Position numbers and translations under genes: made by a program
Assembly (NCBI GenBank): GCA_001839685.1
Contig: MLAK01000674.1
Location: forward strand, 25,533 to 51,007
DNA length: 25,475 nt
DNA from: Tritrichomonas foetus
Lineage: Eukaryota > Parabasalia > Tritrichomonadida > Tritrichomonadidae
Direction of reading: 5' to 3'
In this document: piece by piece, positions 17,365 through 25,475 of the stretch
How positions within the stretch are numbered: position 1 is the first letter of the stretch
How the letters are laid out: the number at the start of each line of letters is the position of its first letter
Notes under the pieces: generated by a model
What the model was told of the DNA's origin: nothing
Database searches by the model: none
The model's input: the letters and a program-made list of their open reading frames with translations, nothing else

Positions 17365-17913
17365 ATGAAATCAAAACTTGTTATTAAGATGAGCAAAAAT
17401 TATACTAGTCGAACGATTCAAGAACAAAATAAGCAGGATCAAAGAGTGGAAAAGAATCTTGAAATGTTTCCCCAGGTGTCTGAGGCACTCGTTCAATATA
17501 TGGGAAAAACTAAAAAAGTACATCAACAAGTTGCAGAAATAATCCAAAAAACAAAAAATATAAAGATTGACCGTGACGCAAAAAGACGTCATGCATCTCT
17601 AATTTGTTGGTATTGTGAATATTGGGATATTGTTCAACCAATATTAGAAAAATCATTTCAAAATATCCTTAAAATCAACAGCGAAAAAATGATTAAAACA
17701 AAAATAAATAACAGTGATCTAAATTCCAGTGATTGCAATGAAAATGATTCACTAAACAGTCCAAGAATTGTATCCAATTCATTAATAACTGATGGAAGTG
17801 AACAAGTAACAAATGATTCACAATTTGCCATCGAGAATGATACTTTCATTTTTGAAGAATATGAAGAAAATGACTATTATGAACCAATGGATTTTGATAA
17901 TCTTTCATCCTGA
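17365..17913 (+). CDS. Unrecognised protein with charged helical N-half and acidic-aromatic C-terminus
   Basis: I do not recognise this 182-residue protein. The start at 17365 is chosen because an initiator lies just before it. Residues of about 10-65 are charged and helix-prone (EQNKQDQRVEKNLEMFPQVS, then KTKKVHQQVAEIIQKTKN). A basic patch, KIDRDAKRRHAS, is followed by a compact hydrophobic segment ICWYCEYWDIVQPILEKSF. From about 105 the chain is Asn/Ser-rich and looks disordered. It ends in a very acidic, aromatic stretch, FIFEEYEENDYYEPMDFDN. A basic region plus an acidic-aromatic tail would suit a transcription or chromatin factor, but there is no known DNA-binding motif and this is speculation. 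AATAAAA lies about 16 bases after the stop. Confidence 0.65.
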   Translation: MKSKLVIKMSKNYTSRTIQEQNKQDQRVEKNLEMFPQVSEALVQYMGKTKKVHQQVAEIIQKTKNIKIDRDAKRRHASLICWYCEYWDIVQPILEKSFQNILKINSEKMIKTKINNSDLNSSDCNENDSLNSPRIVSNSLITDGSEQVTNDSQFAIENDTFIFEEYEENDYYEPMDFDNLSS

Positions 17914-18710
17914 ATATAATTCTTCTTTTTTAATAAAATTCACTCTGATTCTAAGATATCTATGTTGATTTTTAATGTTTTCATATTTAACAAAGTTGAT
18001 GGAAAATCAAATTACAACTGTGAAAAATTGTAGGAATAGGTAAAAATAAAGCGAAAATGTCACAACAATAGATATAAAGTTTGAGTCTTTTATTTGGTGG
18101 TTGATGTTAATTCATTGATTGTCATTTATATATATTCAAATTTCAATAGTCATCAAAATATTTCTATTTTCATGACCATTTTTTGAAAATCGAAAACAAA
18201 AAATGCCCAATCTAAAATAACATATCAGAGGTCTCGATCTTCGAATATTATCTTTGAATGGTCATTTATGATCAGAAATCATATGTTTATTGTAAAAAAT
18301 ATGTTTTTGCAAAGAAACAGAATTCATTATTACTCAACAACATCACAATATTATGGAAAAAATTATCTATTCATGAGTATGATATTTTCAAGAAATACAT
18401 AAATCAGAGATCTTTCTTTTGAGTCGATATTCCAGTCATATTTATTTGGTTATCTGACATAACTATGCAAATAAACATAATTCACACATCATTGCTGTTC
18501 ATGTCTCCGTATTATGCCATTAAATCCAGACAATTAATATTATATTATTTTGTGAGATCTCATGAAATTTGATGTTTAATTTATAAATACTTTCTCTCTA
18601 TCTGATCAAGTTTCTGGGTAGAATAGTTACTGAAAGAATGTTTTATAACAAATTCCATTACTCGAAGAATATCATAGAAAAAAATGCCAACATCCTATTC
18701 AATTTTTTGA
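17914..18710. other. Intergenic region upstream of the SCAR gene
   Basis: I see no coding frame of note in this AT-rich spacer. Directly before the SCAR ATG a nine-codon frame begins at 18684 (ATG CCA ACA ...) and ends in a TGA at 18708-18710, in phase with and touching the SCAR start codon. The sequence TATTCAATTTTTTGA in front of the ATG is a weak initiator match. If it is used, the upstream ATG would not be in the mRNA. Confidence 0.45.
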
Positions 18711-19973
18711 ATGGATGATGCAAAATTTTCTTTGAAAAATAGCACTTCATTTGTTGAAATGTTTCCAGCGAGAGAAATTATTTCATTAGATGAAGAATTT
18801 AATAAATATTATTCAACATGTTCGAGTTTACCATTAAATGTTCCTATTGGCTTCAGAGTTATTGGCTTGATGAAACAAGCAGAATGTTTAACTAATCTCG
18901 CATTAGACATTTTCAGAGATCTAGCTCAAGAATCAGATACCATATGTGATGGAATTTTAAACTTAAAGAAGCAAATCGAATTGGTTCAATCACACAGAAG
19001 TAAAGGTCAAAGATCAAAAATAGCAAAACATAATGTTACAAATCTCAAATTTAAGCAATCTACAATTACCAAATCAATGATTGAAAATACTCAAAAAGCA
19101 CCAAATTTAACAAATTTTAACAAACTCATGAAAAAGGTACCAAATATGAATGATTCTTTTGACTTTAACAATCATTATTCTGATCCAGAATTCTTTCTTA
19201 GACAATATTGTGAAGAATTAGAAAAACAAAAAAATGAATTAATTCGAAAAAAGAAAGAAGAGAATAAGATCATAAAATTATTTACCAAGAAAAACATTCA
19301 CAAGAAAAAGAAAGCAAAATTAATTGATGTGAATTCTGATAAAGTGATAAATGCCGACCCTTTTTTGTCACAACCACCACCAAAAGGAATGACAATGCCT
19401 CCACCAAAGGGATCTATTCCATTTTCACCAAGAAATTTCAAAGTAAATAACAAAGTATCAAATCTATATGATAAAACTATACAAAAAGAAACAATATTGT
19501 CAATTCAGGAAAACTTGACCTTCGATTTTAAATCAAATGAAATCACCTGTTTAAAATCAAAACCAAATCTTGAAGATACTTCATTTGAAACACAAAATCA
19601 ATCATTAAGACAAACATCCATTCAATCGCTTTTACCTTTACCACCACCACCACCTCCTCCATCAACTTGGTCAAATCTGGATCAAATCACAAAGAAAAAT
19701 GAAATTAATCATTCTTCGTTGTTTCTTGAAAATAAAGAAATATCATTTTCGGATCAAATAATGAAAACAAGAGGAAATCTTAAGAAAATTGATAAGAAGG
19801 TTGAAGATGTAAGAAAAGCACCACTTTTTTCTATAGCCGAAAAATCGAATGATTCATTAACAATAGGCGAGCTTCTTCAGAAAATAGCTGAAATTCGAGA
19901 CAATGTAAAATATTCAGATGATAGTGAAAGTGAAAGTGATTCTTCTTCAACATCAAGTTCTCTATTTAGGTAA
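18711..19973 (+). CDS. SCAR/WAVE-like activator of the Arp2/3 complex
   Basis: This is a homologue of SCAR/WAVE, which sits in the WAVE regulatory complex and turns on Arp2/3 actin branching at the leading edge. The protein has 420 residues. The N-terminal SCAR homology domain covers about 44-185: VPIGFRVIGLMKQAECLTNL and ALDIFRDLAQES resemble the WAVE helix '[22 protein letters not shown]', and SDPEFFLRQYCEELEKQKNE matches 'NPSYFFDLWKEKM'. A basic stretch KKKKAK (198-203), two PPPKG motifs (222-234) and a proline run LPLPPPPPPPS (308-318) follow. A WH2-like actin-binding motif is ISFSDQIMKTRGNLKKI (344-360). The amphipathic C helix is LTIGELLQKIAEIRDNV (383-399). The acidic tail DDSESESD ends SSSLFR and lacks the customary Trp. 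The length is short for the family. The stop codon overlaps TAAAA. Confidence 0.75.
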   Translation: MDDAKFSLKNSTSFVEMFPAREIISLDEEFNKYYSTCSSLPLNVPIGFRVIGLMKQAECLTNLALDIFRDLAQESDTICDGILNLKKQIELVQSHRSKGQRSKIAKHNVTNLKFKQSTITKSMIENTQKAPNLTNFNKLMKKVPNMNDSFDFNNHYSDPEFFLRQYCEELEKQKNELIRKKKEENKIIKLFTKKNIHKKKKAKLIDVNSDKVINADPFLSQPPPKGMTMPPPKGSIPFSPRNFKVNNKVSNLYDKTIQKETILSIQENLTFDFKSNEITCLKSKPNLEDTSFETQNQSLRQTSIQSLLPLPPPPPPPSTWSNLDQITKKNEINHSSLFLENKEISFSDQIMKTRGNLKKIDKKVEDVRKAPLFSIAEKSNDSLTIGELLQKIAEIRDNVKYSDDSESESDSSSTSSSLFR

Positions 19974-22070
19974 AATTACTTGACACCTTTTTATTATTTT
20001 CCTTTCGTTTACTTGCTTAAATATATTTCATATGTTTGAAAATGAAAAGTGTCTAATTACTGAACTAAAGCATTTTCAACATTGATTTCTTAGATATTGT
20101 TTCATTTTCGGCGAAATGAATTTTTCTTTACTTTCTTTATTTCTTTGAATAGAATAAAATTAATAAATGCAAACGTGATTCTTCTTTAGATAATAATGTC
20201 TGAGGTTTATCTAATTTTTGGTTTGAATATTGCCTCAATACTTTGATAACTAGTTGATTCAAGAACATTAGCTTGGTTATTTCATATACACAATTTTCGA
20301 TGTTAGCCGTACCCATTGTGAAAATTTAAATTTCACTGCCCTAACTATCTGCTTTGTCACCATTTTTTTGCAAGGTTTTGTCACGAGAAGTTGTGCATAA
20401 TATTCACGAGGAAATTACTTTATCAAATGATGTTTTTAATCAGTCTTTGATTTGATTGTTTTACTTCACTTCTTGGTCATAGCCTTTGTATTTTTCCCTT
20501 TATAATGACGTCTTTATATTCATGTTATCAACTTGATGTTGGGTTATCACAAATTGTCTTGATTAAACATCGAAAGTGGCTTCATTAGAATTAAGAAAAA
20601 GTAAAAACTTCACATTGTTTGTCCTTTTTTATACAATCTCTTCCAGAACTTGGTGTATTATAATTTGAATGTAACACACCATTCATAGGCAAACATATCA
20701 CCAATCGGAATCGTGAATCAGAAAATGCCAAAAATTCTTCAAGAATTTTGGAAGATTGGATGATGGTAAAAAATCCCTTAGCGATAATTTTTTTCTTTTC
20801 TTGCCAATTAAAATAAATAAATAGTGCGTCTTGAGAATAATTAATTTTAAAAACATATTTATTTTTGAGAATTATTCCATTCAACTTTCTATTTGAAGAG
20901 ACAGAGCCCTATTTGCGTATTCTCATTAATAGCCATAATTATAAACGAGTTATTTCTTACAACTATCAAAAACTTAAAAATTTAAAAATAAGACGATGAT
21001 TTCCAAATTAGTGAAGAGAGTTTCAAATAGTGATGAAATATGAACATATAATGTATGAAAAATATACAGTGGAACAATTTATACTCAGAGTTGGGGATGA
21101 AATGATATATCAAAAACATGATTTATTTCAAAAGTGAACCAATTCAAATATTTCTGTACCTTGCAGAATTGTCATTTTGTGAATTTCATTGAGCAGGAAA
21201 ATAAACCATTGATTTCATTAAACGTCACTCAAAATTATATGGTTTTGAATGAGGTGGAAATCCTCATGATATTATTTCCAATAACTAGTATAAGCAGTTT
21301 CAAGTGAGATTTTCTGTAATTGTACCAGATGACAAATTTATATTCAAAAAGTTTCATTCAAATATTTTACATAATTTGACGTTTAAATTGATTTGACAAT
21401 ATTCATCGATTTTTGAATTGAATGTGTTTATTAAAGAGTTTTAAGCTAATTTGGAAGATTTGACATTTTCATTTTTTCTTTTTAACCAATTTAATCATTT
21501 CTCAATTTTGAGAACATTTTGAATAATGAAAAATTTCTTTCTTATCAGCGAATTATTTTAAAACGCTCACCATATAAATATGGAATTCTCGAGTTTCCGA
21601 TATTCTTGGTGGGAATATGAACGGAGATGATATTATCAATTTTGATCGCGTGAAAAAATATCGTATTCAAATCACATTTTTCATAAAATATTTTGAATCA
21701 AATAAAAAATTACATCTCTGAAACCAATCCAAAATTCTGAGGAATCAATAATTACCATTCAAATATTCAAAGCAACAATTTTTATTCATAACAATCTTTC
21801 TATAACTCTCCTTTTTTTCAAAACTTCACAACATCGACCTAACTGTAAATCTGCTTCTTCACAAATGTTATCAAAATTGGTATGATCTTTCAATTATCTT
21901 CGATATTTTTGATTCCAAATTTGTCTTCTGATCGTAATCCACTTTCGATGTTAACCCTATGCGTCAATACCATTTGCTATCGAAATTCAAAAAAAAAGTT
22001 AATTGTACATCTCAATTTTCTATACTTGTATAGAATTTTTTATTTGAAAGAAAATTTACCACTTCTATTT
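19974..22070. other. Long intergenic region, one possible gene relic
   Basis: No supported gene is visible. On the minus strand a frame without ATG is open from about 20908 down to 20591. Its product has moderately protein-like composition (for example FFTIIQSSKILEEF and LVICLPMNGVLHSN). It may be the end of a decayed gene, but I recognise no family. The remainder is AT-rich spacer; the last 200 bases carry a chance frame overlapping the transporter start. Confidence 0.4.
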
Positions 22071-22078
22071 TTTCATCA
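22071..22078 (+). promoter_or_regulatory. Initiator-like TTTCATCA of the transporter gene
   Basis: TTTCATCA lies 9-16 bases before the ATG at 22087, with a presumptive start A at 22075 and a 12-base leader. The same octamer (TTTCATCA) spans the MAP65 start, which supports its use as a core promoter element in this genome. Confidence 0.4.
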
Positions 22079-22086
22079 GCAGAAGA

Positions 22087-23949
22087 ATGCCTTTTTGTGA
22101 CATCTCATTACTCCATGCAGCTGTAATTATGTTTGCTCCACTCGAATTCGGAGCCATTATGGTTTATCCATCACCAACGGGCCCAACTATTCGCGCTATG
22201 CACAATTTAAGTCCGCATGCTTATGAATGGTCACTTTACAATGCTATTCCATGTTTGACATCAATCGCTGGCACTTTTCTAAACCGGTATCTCATCAACA
22301 AATTCCACGGAAGTCGAAAGAAAGCAATATTCGTATTCGATATCATTGCCATAGTTTTTTGGTTGTTGAACCTTTTGACAAGGTTACACATATGGGCAGG
22401 CATTGCTGTTCGAATGTGCCTGGGTATTGCGCTCGGCGGTTTTGGCGCACTCGGACCGATGTATCTGGTCGAAATCGCGCCAGAGGGAAGAAGTGGATTT
22501 TATGGAGCTTTAAATCAAGGTGGAATAGTCTTTGCTCAATGCCTGTTTGCTATTCTTGAACCATCCATCCATTATGATGGATTGTGTTATTTGGGTGCAG
22601 GAATTGCTGCTTTACAGGCCATCATGATTGGGTTCGTTGATGAGTCTCCTGCAAAGAAGCATCACTTCGAGAGCGAAAAAGGCGAAGATGATGATGCTTC
22701 GGTAAGTTACGACAACCGTGTTATGAAAATGAGAAAATCCTATTCACACAGTGGACGAGGATCCCAGTTTCGAAGTAATAGAAGCAATAGAAGTCACAGC
22801 AGAGGTGTCAAAAGAAGCTACACTGAAGATAATCTTGCAGGAATGACTGGAAAAGAAGAAGCAACTTATTATAAATACAGCGATGATAATGGCAATGATG
22901 ATGAACAAAAGAATGCACAAAAACATGTTGAAAAAGTTCATAATGACCACAAAAATGTTCATCATGAGAAAAGTGATTATATGTATTTCAGTGATACTGA
23001 CGACTTAGAAAGTGAGTGGAGTGAAAAAGTCGTTCAAGCACCTAAGAAGAAGAGAATCAGGAAAAAGGAACCACTTTTCCAAAGCAAGTATGCAAAAAGT
23101 ATCATTATTGGTGTCACACTAATGTTTATTCGACAATTCTCAGGAATCAATGGAATTTTAACCAATCTTGCAGATATCATGAATGAAGCAGGTCTTGATT
23201 TAAATGGAAGTTATCAAGCAGGCATTGCAACATGCGCTCAAATTATTGGAATCTTTGTGGGTTCACCACTTATTGACAAAATTGGTCGCAAACTTGTTTG
23301 GATTATATCTGCAAGTATTATCTGTGTTTCCTTGCTTATTTTCGCTTTAAATGAGAAATTTGCATGGACTAATATAATTCCCTTAATTTGCACTTTTACT
23401 TACCAACTTGGATTTGGCCTTGGAATCGGTCTTATCACATGGATTCTTGTTCCTGAATATTTCCCACATATTGTTCGGCCAGCTGCCCAAACATTTTGTA
23501 ATTCCTGCAACTGGGTTTTCTGTTTCATTATCATTATGTGCTTTGAACAAATGAAAACAAGTTTGACAATGTTTGGAATTCTTATTTTCTTCCTTGTCAT
23601 TTGTCTTTTAAGTATTTTGTTTGGAATGTATTGCATTTATGATCCAGATAAACACGATAAACTACATAAAAATCACAACGATAATAAAGAAAGCCAAAAA
23701 ACCATTGATGACAATATTGAAAATGATGAAAATTTGGATGAAAGAGCTAAAAAGATTGAAAATTCAGTATTGTGTGAATCTTCTTCGGAAGTTTCATCGA
23801 AATCGAAAGAAGCATCAAATGGGCCTCCACCTATTTCTTCATCATCATCTGGTTCTTCAATTTCTTTGTCTACACCAATTGAAACAGTCAGCTCAAATTC
23901 AACGACGACGAATTCTTCTGAAATGACTCTCAAACAGATTGAACCATAA
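22087..23949 (+). CDS. MFS sugar-porter-family transporter with long central loop
   Basis: This is a 12-helix major facilitator of the sugar porter family, likely moving a hexose or related solute across the plasma membrane. It has 620 residues. The first half has the loop 2-3 motif as NKFHGSRKK (71-79), then RMCLGIALGGFGALGPMYLVEIAPEGRSGF (109-138), the equivalent of the family's 'R-L-G-G-G----P-Y--EIAP---RG'. The second half has RQFSGING (349-356; QQ-SG-N in the family), LIDKIGRKL (395-403) and LVPEYFP (454-460). The PESPR-like element is VDESPAKK (184-191). Oddities are a central loop of about 145 residues (187-332) with RS-like, His-rich and PKKKRIRKK segments, and a Ser-rich cytoplasmic tail of about 100 residues (521-620). 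Typical members have about 60 residues between helices 6 and 7. The stop is embedded in CATAAAACC, a TAAA poly(A) signal. Confidence 0.9.
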   Translation: MPFCDISLLHAAVIMFAPLEFGAIMVYPSPTGPTIRAMHNLSPHAYEWSLYNAIPCLTSIAGTFLNRYLINKFHGSRKKAIFVFDIIAIVFWLLNLLTRLHIWAGIAVRMCLGIALGGFGALGPMYLVEIAPEGRSGFYGALNQGGIVFAQCLFAILEPSIHYDGLCYLGAGIAALQAIMIGFVDESPAKKHHFESEKGEDDDASVSYDNRVMKMRKSYSHSGRGSQFRSNRSNRSHSRGVKRSYTEDNLAGMTGKEEATYYKYSDDNGNDDEQKNAQKHVEKVHNDHKNVHHEKSDYMYFSDTDDLESEWSEKVVQAPKKKRIRKKEPLFQSKYAKSIIIGVTLMFIRQFSGINGILTNLADIMNEAGLDLNGSYQAGIATCAQIIGIFVGSPLIDKIGRKLVWIISASIICVSLLIFALNEKFAWTNIIPLICTFTYQLGFGLGIGLITWILVPEYFPHIVRPAAQTFCNSCNWVFCFIIIMCFEQMKTSLTMFGILIFFLVICLLSILFGMYCIYDPDKHDKLHKNHNDNKESQKTIDDNIENDENLDERAKKIENSVLCESSSEVSSKSKEASNGPPPISSSSSGSSISLSTPIETVSSNSTTTNSSEMTLKQIEP

Positions 23950-24540
23950 AACCAGCATACCAGTATAACTTATTCCCATCTTCACAATTAACTAACTTAA
24001 CATTTTAATAGAACAATTAATTATATCACTTTACTCGAGTATGAACAAAGAGCTAGAAATGAATAATCTAGCAAAACGGTTTTTTATTTTTTAGATTTTT
24101 GCGGATGATAATTTATTATTATTTATGATTAAAAATCCTTTAACGATACCTGCATATTTAATTATTTTAGTTGAATGCTTGATTTTCTTGAAATTTTCTT
24201 GATTTTTTGGGATGATCTTGAATCCTTATGAGAAAAATCTTGATTAAAGTGCTTTTTTACTATAATTTCCAAATAGTAAAACATTGAATTGCTAACACTG
24301 TATACTTTTAATTGTTATATTTGCTAAATTGAGTTTTTTTTTTTTTTCATATTGTTAGTAACAATTTGTTACTTCATATTCAGATTAACGAACTTAAGTA
24401 ATTGTTAATGAACTTATTTCTAAAAGTAAGCAACTAACAATTCAATTTCGGAGAAAATAAATGACATTTATATTTTGTGGTGAATATTCATTGGCATGAA
24501 AAGTTTTTAACAATTTCAATCTGAGGCTAATCAAATATAA
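23950..24540. other. Intergenic region with clustered TTGTTA/TAACAA motifs
   Basis: This AT-rich spacer lies downstream of the transporter. ATTGTTAGTAACAAT at 24351-24365 is a perfect palindrome around a central G. Further TTGTTA/TAACAA or GCTAACA copies lie near 24290, 24310, 24367, 24401 and 24432. A run of about 15 T residues is at 24335-24348. No gene is visible. Confidence 0.45.
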
Positions 24541-24942
24541 TTCAATAGATTATTCATAGAATTTTTCAAAATAATACAAACTCATTTTCACAATTTTGAC
24601 AACGTTAAGATAAAGATAAAGGATTGTACCAGATTCCCCATGGGAATTCCACACGAAGGTCAATTATTTCAACCTTTGTNAAGGGGAGTNATTATTANAT
24701 AAAAGAAAAAGTTGCTTCATGTGGAGCGTTTTCAATATCATTTTCGAGATTTTGAATTGTCTAAAAAATATGTTTTGAATACTATTCCTTATTATAGGAA
24801 AAAGTTAAAGTCAGTGATCTGGACGAAGTTTTCCCCGTTTCAAAAACATACAGGCGAAACAAAAGAAGCGATTATCTCAATTCCAACAAGCAACCAAATT
24901 ACAAATGTGAAAACAAATGATTATTTTGTTGTTTACAAATAG
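24541..24942 (+). pseudogene. Interrupted open frame of unknown family next to ambiguous bases
   Basis: One reading frame is open from 24541 to 24942 except for a TAA at 24700-24702, which lies two bases after the last of three Ns (24680, 24690, 24698). Both halves are protein-like: KDCTRFPMGIPHEGQLFQPL before the Ns, and HVERFQYHF, IPYYRKKLKSVIW and TNVKTNDYFVVYK after. The frame is preserved across the Ns, so the stop may be a base-calling or homopolymer error or a real nonsense change. There is no ATG before 24640 and no credible promoter, so this is either a truncated 3' part of a gene or an uncertain complete small gene starting there. I do not recognise the family. Confidence 0.4.
24680..24698. 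other. Three ambiguous bases (N)
   Basis: Single Ns stand at 24680, 24690 and 24698, the only ones in the window. They mark a low-quality or collapsed consensus, which would be expected if this fragment is one of several near-identical copies or lies near a contig join. Confidence 0.9.
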
Positions 24943-25475
24943 ACATTTATACCCAAAGATCCGATACCAAAATTTTATCTTTATTGTGGATGTACCGTTT
25001 AAATAAATTTTAAACAATTTTCTTATTCATAGTAAATTTTTTTCTCGACCTATTTTTTTTTTTAATTTAATCAAGTTCTTTTTCCTTTTTCTGGATTTAA
25101 TTCCACATGGAGATATTATTTTTGTTTATTTTCTGCCACTATAGTGCATATTTTGTGGTGAGAAAAACATTATTTTGACTGTTTTGCCTTATTCGATTGG
25201 GAAATGGGTGATATTGTATATATATTTCGGATTCCGAGCCTTATAAATACTATATGTCTTTGGTCTCAATATTTCTATTTATGAATAATAATAATAAAAA
25301 AAAAAGAAGGAACGAAATAAAGGAATAAAAACTAACGAATCAAATAAATAATGAAGTAAATGAATAATGAAATCAAGGATTAAGTAATTCAAGGAATAAT
25401 GAAATCAAGGAATAATGAAGCAAATTAATAAAGGAATCAAGGAATAATGAAGTAAATGAATAATGAAATCAAGGA
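24943..25475. repeat. AT-rich spacer ending in a purine-rich short tandem repeat block
   Basis: The spacer after the broken frame is AT-rich. From about 25290 to the end, the plus strand is almost free of C and is built from variants of GGAATAATGAAATCAA and AATAATGAAGTAAATG. A 33-base string is present twice without change, at 25347-25379 and 25443-25475, 96 bases apart. The array runs out of the window, so its full length is unknown. No frame is open through it. Confidence 0.75.

Noticed and set aside
19960..19990. Possible intron or frameshift at the SCAR 3' end (AGGTAAAA) that might restore a tryptophan tail
   Set aside because: GTAAAA is not the trichomonad GTATGT type, no 3' splice motif follows, and no downstream frame gives an acidic Trp-ending peptide.
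20591..20908. Minus-strand frame of about 105 codons
   Set aside because: There is no ATG at its start, no recognisable domain and no initiator. It is mentioned only as a possible relic in the spacer entry.
21882..22100. 72-codon ATG frame overlapping the transporter start
   Set aside because: It runs through the transporter promoter in a different phase, has low-complexity hydrophobic composition and no initiator. It is most likely chance.
22227..22559. 110-codon plus frame within the transporter
   Set aside because: It lies entirely inside the well-supported transporter frame and has no family features.

Overview
The window looks like nuclear DNA of a trichomonad parabasalid, most probably Tritrichomonas foetus or a close relative. 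The reasons are strong A+T richness, genes that all read as single uninterrupted frames, very short 5' leaders with initiator-like TTTCATC or TTCATTA sequences a few bases before ATG, TAAA-type poly(A) signals on or just after stop codons, a BspA-type leucine-rich-repeat relic, and large Asn/Ser-rich single-pass surface proteins. The species assignment is an inference. I saw no tRNA, rRNA, CRISPR array, intact transposon or trichomonad-type intron.

Layout. Positions 1-4900 hold a small basic phospho-motif protein (811-1443, +), a convergent MAP65/Ase1/PRC1 spindle-midzone protein (2280-3632, -) and a decayed BspA-like LRR fragment (4475-4777, +). Positions 4900-12030 hold two large type I surface proteins in tandem on the minus strand: an Asn-rich, probably beta-helical ectodomain protein, and a membrane-anchored glycoside hydrolase of bacterial type with an inserted carbohydrate-binding-like domain and a long acidic Ser/Thr stalk. 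A long gene-poor stretch (12.1-16.0 kb) contains one small protein that I read as a ubiquitin-like fold (14379-14720, +). Positions 16.0-20.0 kb hold an Hsp20 chaperone (-), an unknown protein with an acidic C-terminus (+) and a SCAR/WAVE actin-nucleation promoter (+). Positions 22.1-23.9 kb encode a sugar-porter-family MFS transporter with an unusually long charged central loop. The last 1.5 kb contains a broken gene fragment next to ambiguous bases and a short tandem-repeat block running off the window.

The genes do not form an operon-like set. Two functional themes stand out: cytoskeleton (MAP65 and SCAR) and cell-surface glycobiology or nutrient uptake (surface glycosidase, second surface protein, sugar porter). 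The most notable points are the surface-tethered bacterial-type glycosidase, the SCAR protein whose acidic tail lacks the usual terminal tryptophan, the ubiquitin-like small protein, and E2F-like GGCG sites in the proximal promoters of MAP65 and Hsp20.
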